From Eutreptiella sp. 'Long Island Sound 2002' (Eukaryota > Euglenozoa > Euglenophyceae > Eutreptiales > Eutreptiaceae), in NCBI GenBank assembly GCA_964036045.1, contig OZ038387.1, positions 19,308,794 through 19,372,793 on the forward strand: DNA of 64,000 bases, given 5' to 3'. Every line of letters starts with the position of its first letter. Position 1 is the stretch's first letter. The notes under the pieces were generated by a model. That model had not been told where the DNA came from and did not search any database. It saw only the letters and a program-made list of their open reading frames with translations. The position numbers and the translations under genes were made by a program. Positions 9,869 to 18,036 of the stretch are shown here, in pieces.

Positions 9869-9953
9869 CCGGAGTGCCTGAGGCAAGCATTTGTGGCATT
9901 GAGCTGTCGACTGCGTGAGGACGTCGTGTATTGTGCATGCACTAGGGTTAAAC
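9869..9953 (+). repeat. Split direct repeat B2 (right end of YR retroelement)
   Basis: Full-length counterpart of B1. It ends CTAGGGTTAAAC, where similarity to B1 stops, and so marks the right border of the element. Confidence 0.85.
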
Positions 9954-10388
9954 ATACGCCATGAGGAGCCATTTGCAAGACTGCCATGCATGAAAAAAAA
10001 ACCCCAATTGGCGATTTTATACGAATACCAATAATCACGCGACTTTGACCATTTTTTGGCTCATTTGGCCAAAATTCCCGAATTGACATTTTTGCATTGG
10101 GTTTGCTTTTGGTTGCTGCTTCAAGGTTTGGCAACCAAGTCGCAAAACCGAAGGGGCGCACGTTCATTGTAATTGTTGAACATTAGTTTAGTTTTTATCC
10201 CAAGGCCACCTGCTTGTAATCGAATCGAGTTTTGTCCCATTTTTCATAGAAATGTCAAATTTTGACGGCATGCCCTGCGCTTGCTGGGATGCATCCCCTG
10301 TGGCGGTCACCCTTGCGTCTCACTGTGGTAGCGAGGGTCCCGTTGTCTTCTTGGCCACTGACGGGCCAATTCCCGTCGGCCGCATGCG
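9954..10388. other. Unassigned AT-rich spacer
   Basis: Lies between the YR element and the LINE. It starts A/T-rich and turns GC-rich at about 10262. No gene or repeat was recognised. Confidence 0.5.
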
Positions 10389-10833
10389 TTGATCGGTGCT
10401 TGTGCCGCGGTGTCAGAGCTCAGGATTCCTGCGGGGGCCGGTGCGCACGAGGCGCACGCCGGGGGTCGGGTCGCGCCTCCCGGCGCACCACTCCCCTTCT
10501 GGCACCGCGCATTCGCGCACCGCTGCCCCCTGCACATGCCCCGTGGCAAACAGATGTTGGACCGGTTGGAGAACACAGAGCTGCCCCTGCTCGACGTCGC
10601 GATGCTATGGGACGGCAGCCAAACTCCCAGCGAGCCCCAGAAGCACCCGCTACGACGGTGTGGAGGACGACGACGAGTCCGAGCCTAAGAACGTGTCCCC
10701 TATGCACAGGCATGCGCAGCATCGCACGGATCCCTCCGCTGGATGTGGGCGTCCGTGGCAGGGCCGCCTGCAGAGACGCTGGACGGCCCTTGAGGACGGC
10801 CCTCCGGCACGCGGTCCGCATGGGTGGGTGTGA
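10389..10833 (+). other. Possible degraded coding sequence upstream of the LINE
   Basis: One frame reads plausibly to about 10650 (from the ATG at 10537: MPRGKQMLDRLENTELPLL), then another frame continues with an acidic run (YDGVEDDDESEPKNVSP). The pattern fits a frameshifted protein, perhaps the N-terminal part of LINE ORF1, but no domain is recognisable and the GC-rich composition favours spurious frames. Confidence 0.2.
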
Positions 10834-10970
10834 GTCTGAATGTGGCGTTTGGTAACCTGCCCACGCCACGGTCCCGGACCCAGCAGGGCAAGGGCCCCAA
10901 CATCAACAAAACATCAACAAGGGGCACCATGTGGCATCGGGCGGGACGAGGCGTCGACAGGCGTTGACAA

Positions 10971-11817
10971 GTGTGTGTCGCGTGCTCGGACCAGGTCTCC
11001 TGCCCCCTCACCCCTCACCCGGGCACTGTGGCCAAAACTGCAAGTTTTTCGAACCCCCCGCACTGTCCCCTTTCCAGACTTTCCAGTTCGCAGTTAGTCC
11101 CCGCAGAAGTCCACTCGTCGGATCGTACGGCGTTCTTGAAGTCAGCCGACGCAATCCTGACCAAGGCGACACCCTCGGTGAACTGGTTTGAGGTGGGAGC
11201 GCACATGCTCTTGGCCGGTATAGACCTTCCCGATAAGTGCGACGGATTTCAAGAAGTTACAGACGCCAAGTCCATGCGGCGAGCGGTAGCGCAAGTCGCA
11301 CAGCATGCGCACAGCAAGGTACAGTTCAGAGTGGTCCTCAAGGAGCTGCATGGCGGAGGCTGTCCCGCAAGGGATGGATGCGGAGCATGAGGAACCGACT
11401 GATGAGTTTGATCGCTTTTGGCAAAGTCCGCAAAAACGCGCAGCCCAGGCACCGGTGGCCGAGGCAGAGCGTAGTCCTCTCCCCACGAAGGAACGAACAA
11501 GCAGCGGGGACACGGTAGCGGAGACATTCACGGCCGTTCCGCAATCTCAAGTCAAGGACGGAGTGGTAGTGCGGCTGTTTTCGCTCACCAATACACACAC
11601 ATCTCGCAGGTACAGACAGGCAGTCCGGGATGTTTTCGGTGTTAGCTGTAACCTGGATGACTATCAGGTGAATAGAGGGTGGTACCACATACAAGTGCCA
11701 AAGGTGACAGTGCATGGGATGCAGCGTTCTAGGGCGTGGTGCGGAACCCCCCCAATTTTGGGTGTTGTTAATATGGTTGGAACCCGGAATTTCACATGTT
11801 ACATGGGTGCACTATGA
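10971..11817 (+). pseudogene. Candidate LINE ORF1, frameshifted
   Basis: The region 11110-11350 reads well in one frame (SVNWFEVGAHMLLAGIDLP, FQEVTDAKSMRRAVAQVAQ). From about 11340 a second frame continues (EHEEPTDEFDRFWQSPQKR, then VKDGVVVRLFSLTNTHTSRR) to TGA at 11815-11817. No RRM or zinc knuckle is clear. Its place directly upstream of the endonuclease-bearing ORF2 suggests an ORF1 nucleic-acid-binding protein that has decayed by one frameshift; the identity is inferred from position only. Confidence 0.35.
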
Positions 11818-11889
11818 TGCAACAATGTGCCTTCCATGTTTCGTTTGCTCGATATTGCCCGTTTTGCACTTTTTGCGATTTAATCTTTG

Positions 11890-11934
11890 TGTGCTCTAAC
11901 TAGTTGGAACGGGGTTAGAACAGGGTTAGAGCAC
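11890..11934. repeat. Short inverted repeat GTGCTCTAAC
   Basis: GTGCTCTAAC at 11890-11899 and its complement GTTAGAGCAC at 11925-11934 enclose 25 bp. They lie immediately before the GTTATCGCG array. Confidence 0.7.
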
Positions 11935-11935
11935 T

Positions 11936-12045
11936 AGTTATCGCGCGGGTTATCGCGCGATAACCTAGTTATCGCGGGGGTTATCGCGGGGGTTATCGCG
12001 CGATAACTACTTATCGCGCGAGTTATCGCGTAGGTTATCGCGCTT
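11936..12045. repeat. GTTATCGCG palindromic array
   Basis: Eight or so copies of GTTATCGCG or its complement CGCGATAAC occur in 110 bp, several as the full palindrome GTTATCGCGCGATAAC. This is a dense set of hairpin-forming or dimer-binding sites, possibly a transposon subterminal region. Confidence 0.85.
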
Positions 12046-12051
12046 CATTTT

Positions 12052-12426
12052 ATGTTTCCCCTTTTCGCTTTAGCTCTCAAAGCTTTCATATTCTTCGTAA
12101 TGGCCCTTGCTGCTGCCCACGCTTGGTGCGAGCACAATCAAAAGCTCTTTGGGGTCCGTCGCCTTGGCGGTCCTGAGGGGTTTACGATGGGTGATGCCAA
12201 TGTGAGGCGCCCTGTGGCGACCCGCTTTGAACATGGTGTGGACTTTGGACTCCTTGTCCATAAGTCCCCCTTCATGGCGGACAAGCGAGACCCCCTGGTT
12301 CTCAGCAACTACATCTTCGAGTTGCTAGAGGTAAATCAGGCGGCTGTTTGGTACGGACACCATAATGACTTTCAAGAGCCCGAGCGGGTTCACGCTCAAT
12401 GCGCGCACACACGACCAGCAGGGTGA
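12052..12426 (+). CDS. Hypothetical small ORF
   Basis: 124 codons starting just after the palindromic array. The first 25 residues are hydrophobic (FPLFALALKAFIFFVMALA), like a signal peptide or membrane segment, then soluble sequence (GGPEGFTMGDANVRRPVATRF). I do not recognise it. The last third overlaps another open frame leading toward LINE ORF2, so it may be a short exon or insert-borne fragment. Confidence 0.25.
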   Translation: MFPLFALALKAFIFFVMALAAAHAWCEHNQKLFGVRRLGGPEGFTMGDANVRRPVATRFEHGVDFGLLVHKSPFMADKRDPLVLSNYIFELLEVNQAAVWYGHHNDFQEPERVHAQCAHTRPAG

Positions 12427-12604
12427 GCCGTACAGGCAGTACAAAAGGCCCAGAAGCTCAGGCGACTGGGCAGACCAGTACGATCGCCCGGCAGACACAG
12501 GGAACAAGCAGGCGTATCCCATTTCCACAGGTCAAAGCGCGATGCCAGAGTACATGTCGTATCAAGCGCCATGGGGGGGCACGCACTGGCAGTCTTGGTA
12601 CTGA
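12365..12604 (+). CDS. Possible C-terminus of LINE ORF1
   Basis: A hydrophilic Gln/Tyr/Arg-rich 79-residue frame (QQGEPYRQYKRPRSSGDWAD) ends in TGA at 12602-12604. It is in the same frame as ORF2, which is open from 12605. Low-complexity, basic-aromatic sequence directly before ORF2 fits an ORF1 tail with stop-restart translation of ORF2; this is inferred from position only. Confidence 0.3.
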   Translation: MTFKSPSGFTLNARTHDQQGEPYRQYKRPRSSGDWADQYDRPADTGNKQAYPISTGQSAMPEYMSYQAPWGGTHWQSWY

Positions 12605-12742
12605 CTGCCGTATCTGCCGCACGGTTACTCAGTTGACCCCATCACGCACTGGGTTGTGTATCAGTGTGCGTGCACTGTGTCACGCAAGCACATAAAGAGT
12701 TTTTTGCAGTCCTGGTCGCGATTGGTGTTTCCCGAGTCCAGC

Positions 12743-14492
12743 ATGTTGCCACAAGTCTCCGGTACGAAGGAGGCACGCACCTGCTGGCAATGCGGTACCC
12801 TATGGCAGGCCGGGGGGCCTGCAGAATGTCCAGAGTGTGGCCTGCATGCGTGGTTTGAGGTGGACGGTGTGTCACTACCGCCGGTCCGTTGTGACCTAAG
12901 TTTCTTGCCGTCACACGTGATGTCAGTGTTAGAGAAGTTGCCCAGTCCAGTGTTTGTGTTTGTGCTGCACAGCCTGTCCAGGTGGGCGCGTTTGCTTCAG
13001 CGGCGCAGCTTGCGCTCAGTGCAGGATGGCAGGGCAAGGGTGTCTCCGCCAGTTTGGCATGCTGATGCCCTGTTGGTGCTGCACACAGAGCCTCCGGTGG
13101 GCGCTTACTCAGAGGGTTGCAAAGCCGTGAAGCCAGGGAGCCCCGAAGTCACAGCGTATCAATTTCTCGTGGGAACACAGCGGTGTCCTACTTGCTCCAG
13201 GGTTCGATGGTGCGACGTGCGTGTAGTGGGTCCAGTGTGTTCAAGCACGCCACGAGCAGTGTGCCTCTGCCGTGTCACGGGTGTGTCGTACATGCAAAAG
13301 TCGCTGGCAGCGGCGAGTAGTGTGTGTGTGCGTGATACATATGTCGGCCGTGTCGTACCTCTGTACTTAGTGACGCACTATGACTGTAGGAGGGAATGTC
13401 CAGACGCGCCCTGTCCTGAAGTACCAGGGTGGGCTGATCAATTCGTTTTACCAGCGCAGTCGCCCACTGAGGGATCTGCAGCGAGTCTGCGAGTCATGAC
13501 GCTCAATTGTGGCGGGGCTCAGGGTAAGTTAAGTGTCATGGTAGGGGTGGTACTCAGTCACGATCCAGATGTGGCGTTTTTACAAGAATGTTGGGACGCA
13601 GACATAGAGAGCCAGTTTGCGTTACGGATGTATGTAGTGTGTATGAGTGCAGTGCAAGGACCTGGTAAGGGCATGTGCGTGTTGGTGCATCGCCGGCTTT
13701 GGGCGCCAGAAATGCAGCAGAGTTGTGATGTGCTCATTGATGAACGGTCGTGGCTAGCGGTGCTGCTACACCGTGACACCAATGTCGTGACTCTGCTTGT
13801 GGATGTACATATGGATCCAGAGATCAATAGCACAGCGAAGGAGGAGATACTGAGTGCGGTGGGTGCCATGATTGACAGGGTGCGCCCGCACGAGGCAGTG
13901 GTATCGGGCGACTTCAATGTCCCCAGGAACAGCAAAAGTTTGGTAGAGAGAGTGGTGAGCAAATGGCACGCACTGAGTAAACCGCATATACCGTACGACA
14001 GAGGGGAGAATACCAACTATACGTCTTCAGGACACGCAACAGTGGCCACAGAGATAGATTATATCCTGGTCTCCAAGCACATAGGAGTGGCACAGAAGGG
14101 AGTGTACCCAGGGGTTTCGACGCACATGGCCCTCGTTTGTACCCTCACAGGTATGGGTTGTCAGCCGGTGACAGTGCAGAAGCGCTACAAACACCGAGTA
14201 ACAACAGAAGACCAAAAGCAGCGGGCGGCGCGGCTGCTGGCCTTCTCCTGGTGGTGGTTGGCAGGCACAGGGGCACATCCTGACGCTTGGGTGGCATGTT
14301 ACTGGAGCGTTGCTGATGGTATACTGCCCACGAGCTCGCATCGAGTCAGTGCCCGGGCAATTTTGGACAGGGAGAAGGGTTTAGTAAACAAGGGGGTTAC
14401 ACAGCGGGAGCTGCGTGCATGGCACGAGGAAGTGCAACAGCACCTGTATGTGCGTGGGGTGTATATGAACGATCAGGTGCTGAGTACGGTCA
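12743..14492 (+). CDS. LINE ORF2, 5' part: zinc ribbon and AP-type endonuclease
   Basis: First half of a non-LTR retrotransposon polyprotein, cut at 14492 by the giant transposon; the second half is at 42700-46031. The frame is open from 12605; the first ATG is 12743. A C2C2 zinc ribbon (CWQC and CPEC, near 12780-12840) lies at the start, with more CxxC pairs at about 13190. An endonuclease/exonuclease/phosphatase domain starts at about 13485 (VMTLNCGG) and shows the catalytic Glu in FLQECW (about 13585), GDFN (about 13908), EIDYIL (about 14051) and the final His in STHM (about 14120). This domain nicks target DNA to prime reverse transcription. All key residues are present, so the part looked intact when the insertion occurred. 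After 14492 the frame runs into transposon sequence. Confidence 0.88.
14485..14492 (+). repeat. Target-site duplication, left copy (TACGGTCA)
   Basis: The 8-bp TACGGTCA also occurs at 42692-42699, on the other side of the giant insertion. An 8-bp duplication is the hallmark length of the hAT superfamily. Confidence 0.92.
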
Positions 14493-14506
14493 CAGCTATG
14501 GGTATA
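14493..14506 (+). repeat. Left terminal inverted repeat of the giant hAT
   Basis: CAGCTATGGGTATA, exact complement of 42678-42691. The CAG start is typical of hAT ends. Confidence 0.92.
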
Positions 14507-14539
14507 GTAACCCAATGGGCTATCAGACTTCACACTTCA

Positions 14540-14862
14540 GACTTTTATGGACCATCCCCCCCAACCCCCAACACCCAAGCCCCCCATGATAGACCCCCCC
14601 CCCCCCCAATATGAGACTAGTGGACAAGTGGAAAATGGGAAAATATGGAACCTCGGAAAACGTTCAACATGGGGGAAAGCATAGTACCCCCCCCCCCCGG
14701 CCTGTTTCGAATCATAAAAGTGCCCCCCCCCCCCCACCAGACACATAGGAACTTCACTTCAGGAAAATGGGGATAAAAGGGCAGTACCCCCCCCCCACCC
14801 CCACAGAGACACGGGAACTTCACTTCAGGAAAATGGTGGGTTGGGGAAAATATGCCCGCATG
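14540..14862. repeat. Left subterminal repeat region
   Basis: Poly-C runs alternate with GGAACTTCACTTCAGGAAAA and GGGATAAAAG motifs. The same order occurs in reverse complement at about 42105-42520, giving the two transposon ends extended imperfect inverted symmetry. Confidence 0.8.
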
Positions 14863-14901
14863 TGTGCATGTCATTGTGTTTGCTCTCCTTTCGCTTGCAG
14901 C

Positions 14902-15018
14902 GGTAGGTAAGGTGAGTAAGCCCAGGAGGGGCCACCCCCTGGTAGAGTCATCATGTTTGAGATTGACATTGTGGTAGGTAAGGTGAGTAAGGCCAAGAGG
15001 GGCCACCCCCTGGTAGAG
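14902..15018. repeat. 70-bp tandem duplication
   Basis: GGTAGGTAAGGTGAGTAAG followed by GGGGCCACCCCCTGGTAGAG occurs at 14902-14948 and again at 14972-15018. Each copy contains GTAAG/GTGAGT donor-like sequence; no splicing is demonstrated. Confidence 0.85.
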
Positions 15019-16070
15019 TTATTGCGGCTATGTATCCTGTGCATTCACATCTCGCATTAAAGGGTAGGCCACGTGTGGTGCGCTCGGTAAACCCTTGTTT
15101 AGGTTACCCAGGGGCTCCGCCCTACGTTCTATAAGAGAACGGGCGGAGTTCCTTAAGCTTGCTTTCTTGGAAGGACCTGTTTTGGGACAGCGTATTATTT
15201 TCCACTCGAGGACCCGTATAATACGGCGAGGGTGGTTAGGTTCCTCAGCCCAAAACAGTGCCTGCATGTGAACCTCTCAGGTGGTGTAGGTCAGGGTGAT
15301 TGGTGCACTTTGCTGTCTTCGACAGCACAATTTTTTGCCCAGCAAAAAGGGCGCGGATCACACCAAAGAAATGGGGAACCACCGAAGAAGACGCCGAACG
15401 ACTCCGCCATGAACGACACGTACTCACGCTGCGCTGCAGTGCACTCCTTCCCTCCAAGCCCTGGCAGGGGTACGCGTAATGGCGTCCCTGTCAGGCCACA
15501 GCAGCTTAGCAGCGCTGTGTGTTGCTTGCTTCTCTCACAGGAAGGCCAGTAAGGCCTACGACCTCGTTGACAGCAGCACCAAGTAGCGTGTGCGTGTAGG
15601 AGTGGAAGGCCCGGATGACGTCATCCTTCGAAGGCTGGGTCCAAAGTAGGGTGTGTAGGACCTACAGTATGTGTGTCACTGTCCTGCCAGTTTCCTGGAA
15701 TTTTAACAGGGTTTTCGGTGGGCAGTGGCAGTGGTAGCCTAGGTTTTGGCCACACAGCAAACAGGCGTTTTCATGCCTCATAGCTTTTGGCCACCCCTCC
15801 CCTGTAGTAGGCAGGCAGGTAGGAAAAACCAATACCTTGGTGTTATCGCCGGGTATTCCCCCAAGCATTTTTGGTGCCAGCACAGAAATTGGGCACCTAG
15901 GGGCGGAGAGACCCGGGGCGTACCCCGTGGCACCGGTAAGACATCCGCCGGGTTCAGCAAGGGTGCAGACTTGGGTATAATTAGGACACCATTTCTGCAG
16001 CTTGCTCCAGGACCTCAGGCTAGCACACTGACACAGACATTCTGCTGTTGTTTCAATGTGATTATGTAGA
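15019..16070. other. Non-coding part of the giant hAT
   Basis: No frame resembles a protein. The stretch separates the left end from the first copies of the 88-bp repeat family. Nothing else was recognised. Confidence 0.5.
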
Positions 16071-16484
16071 ACACCCTGGAGGTGTTCAGGTTGTGTGTGG
16101 TCTAGGCCTTGGCGCCTACGACCATATACCCCTTCAGTGATGATGCTGCCAACAGCTGAGAAGGGGTTTTGACATGTTTGTTTCTGCATCCGATCAGAAT
16201 GTGCTCATTATGCAGAACATCCTTGAGGTGTTTTAGCTGTCTGTGGTCCAGGCCCTGGCGCCACAGACCCCTTCAATGAAGAATGCGCCGACAACAACTG
16301 AGAAGGGGTTCTGATTTCCTGGTATTTGACACGCTTAGCATGCAACACTGTGGTACAACGCTGTGGTACACCGCTCCCCAAAAAACCATGAATCCTCTTC
16401 TACACATAGGGCACTCTTTTGTTACCTACCTCCCCCTTGAGGCGAGGAAGTCTGTCTTGGGTCTAGACCACTGCGTCTCTGACC
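16071..16484 (+). repeat. Diverged 88-bp-family repeats, copies before the Pro-rich ORF
   Basis: Three spaced copies share a 25-nt core at 16099-16123, 16245-16269 and 16460-16484. In each, GGTC is at positions 1-4, (A/G)CC at 8-10, GCG at 14-16 and GACC at 22-25. The outer bases of the 16460 copy extend the pairing (TTGGGTC with GACCCAA). The last copy ends 52 bp before the ATG of the Pro-rich ORF. Confidence 0.7.
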
Positions 16485-16536
16485 CAAACATTGGAGTTGG
16501 GCCTGCCCCACCACCCGCTGCGCGCCGCAGTTTGCC

Positions 16537-17523
16537 ATGTCGTCTAGCCCCCTTAGCAAGGCCTCTTCCGTCCCCTCCAGCCCTTCGTTCCCGGAATGTG
16601 GTTGGGGGGATCTGCCGGAGCTATTGCGGTTTGGAGACCAACCCCCCTCGCCACCGTGGGACTCTGACGCTGAGAAGTGTCTCAGCGAACTGGCCTCGCC
16701 CCAGCCTCCATTGCCAACACCGCCCCCCTCTCCCCCTTCACCAGCAACCTCTCCAACGCCAGTAAGTCCTCCACCGAGACCCCACGTTACCTCAACCCCA
16801 TACCTGGTAGCCTTGGAAGCCGTGGAGGAGGCCCTGATGTGCACTGCCGTTCCACCGCCATCCCCCCCACAACCCCCCAAGTACGTACCCAAGGACCCCC
16901 CCACCCCCCCCAAACCCACTGTTCACGGGCCATACAGTGCCAAAACATTGCAGCTCATCTGGGAGAATCACGGCGGTGGGGTTCAGTATTTCGTGGACGG
17001 GGTGCTGAACCGCCGTGCGATGTACCGGTTTGCGGTTCAGCAGCCCAAGAAAAACCCCTTGCGGCTGTGGCAGGAGGGCATGCGAATTAGCCATTCGCAT
17101 TTCATTTCAAGGGACGAGGAGCATGCAGCAGTGGTGCTTGAAATCCTGTGTGCTACCCCAAAACCCCCCCGTATCCCCAAGCCGGCCCCACAACCTGTGC
17201 CTCGTCGGCCACTGCCCCCTCCACCAAGTGATCAGGTGACACTGACCCAGTATAGCAGGCACCGCCGCTCCTCCCTCCTCCCATTGGCTCCCGCCCCGAA
17301 GCGGCCGTGCCCCACCCCGCAGTACGGTTCATTGCTCCAGCGCCGTGCGTCTCAGTCCGCCCCCCGCCGGAGAGGCCGCAGTTTGGGTCATTGCTGCCTG
17401 CGCAGGCCCCCCCGCAACGTCCACAGACTTCGGCGAAACGTTCCAATTTCCAGCTCTTCGGCAAGTGTGCACCGGGCGTCTCTTACACATAGGGCACTCT
17501 TTTATTTCCAACCTCCCCCTTGA
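16537..17523 (+). CDS. Proline-rich hypothetical protein of the giant hAT
   Basis: The ATG at 16537 gives 328 residues ending in TGA. Residues 1-100 are Ser/Pro-rich and disordered. About 135-215 is the only folded-looking part (YSAKTLQLIWENHGGGVQYF, then a basic LRLWQEGMRISHSHFIS). The rest is Pro/Arg-rich, and its C-terminal codons run into the next copy of the repeat family. No family was recognised. The stretch around 130-215 could be a small DNA- or RNA-binding domain, but this is speculation. Because the ORF sits between two copies of the same repeat, it could be a passenger gene whose 5' region and 3' end derive from that repeat. Confidence 0.45.
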   Translation: MSSSPLSKASSVPSSPSFPECGWGDLPELLRFGDQPPSPPWDSDAEKCLSELASPQPPLPTPPPSPPSPATSPTPVSPPPRPHVTSTPYLVALEAVEEALMCTAVPPPSPPQPPKYVPKDPPTPPKPTVHGPYSAKTLQLIWENHGGGVQYFVDGVLNRRAMYRFAVQQPKKNPLRLWQEGMRISHSHFISRDEEHAAVVLEILCATPKPPRIPKPAPQPVPRRPLPPPPSDQVTLTQYSRHRRSSLLPLAPAPKRPCPTPQYGSLLQRRASQSAPRRRGRSLGHCCLRRPPRNVHRLRRNVPISSSSASVHRASLTHRALFYFQPPP

Positions 17524-17600
17524 GGCGAGGAAGTGCGTCTTGGGTCTAGACCGTTGCGTCTCTGACCTAGACATCTGAGTTCGGCCTGCCCCAACACCCA
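17480..17600 (+). repeat. Repeat-family copy matching 16399-16530
   Basis: The block from ACACATAGGGCACTCTTTT to GGCCTGCCCCA matches 16402-16512 closely, including the 25-nt core at 17543-17567. It leads straight into the 88-bp tandem array. Confidence 0.85.
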
Positions 17601-17615
17601 CGCGTTCATCTCTCA

Positions 17616-18034
17616 CCCACTGCGGGCCGCTGAGCCGCAGGAGTTCGCCCTTGGTCCCCGGCCACAGCGCCCCGACCAGGGTCGTCGTTCCCCTCCGTAC
17701 CCACCCACTGCGGGCCGCTGAGCCGCAGGAGTTCGCCCTCGGTCCCCGGCCACAGCGCCCCGACCAGGGTCGTCGTTCCCCTCCGTACCCACCCACTGCG
17801 GGCCGCTGAGCCGCAGGAGTTCGCCCTCGGTCCCCGGCCACAGCGCCCCGACCAGGGTCGTCGTTCCTCTCCGTACCCACCCATTGCGGGCCGCCGAGCC
17901 GCAGGAGTTCGCCCTCGGTCCCCGGCCACAGCGCCCCGACCAGGGTCGTCTTTCCACCCCCAACTCACCTACTGCAGGCCTCTGAGCCGCAGGAGTTCGC
18001 TCTCGGTCCCCGGCCACAGCGCCCCGACCCAGAC
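17616..18034 (+). repeat. 88-bp tandem array, left
   Basis: Units start at 17616, 17704, 17792, 17880 and 17968, an exact 88-bp period. Each contains GAGCCGCAGGAGTTCGC and the 25-nt core beginning GGTCCCCGGCC. 88 is not a multiple of 3, so open frames through it on either strand are spurious. The array ends a few bases before the helicase coding region. Confidence 0.92.
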
Positions 18035-18036
18035 AA

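Larger units (their letters stand above)
1976..9953 (+). mobile_element. Tyrosine-recombinase retrotransposon with split direct repeats
   Basis: A 72-bp sequence at 1976-2047 (A1) recurs identically at 9389-9460 (A2). Directly left of A2 lies B1 (9322-9388), whose second copy B2 is at 9869-9953. This A1-ORFs-B1-A2-B2 layout is the split direct repeat structure known for PAT/Ngaro/Kangaroo-type DIRS-order elements, which integrate through a tyrosine recombinase without target duplication. Inside are a gag-like ORF, a YR ORF and an RT-RNase H ORF, all on the plus strand. No methyltransferase domain was seen. A separate DNA transposon (about 6378-9252) has inserted at the end of the RT ORF. The YR gene lies upstream of the RT. 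Confidence 0.85.

Noticed and set aside
11738-12357. Possible 8-bp duplication (GGTGCGGA / GGTACGGA) around the segment between LINE ORF1 and ORF2
   Set aside because: The copies mismatch, no inverted ends adjoin them, and joining the flanks does not bring the ORF1 and ORF2 frames together.
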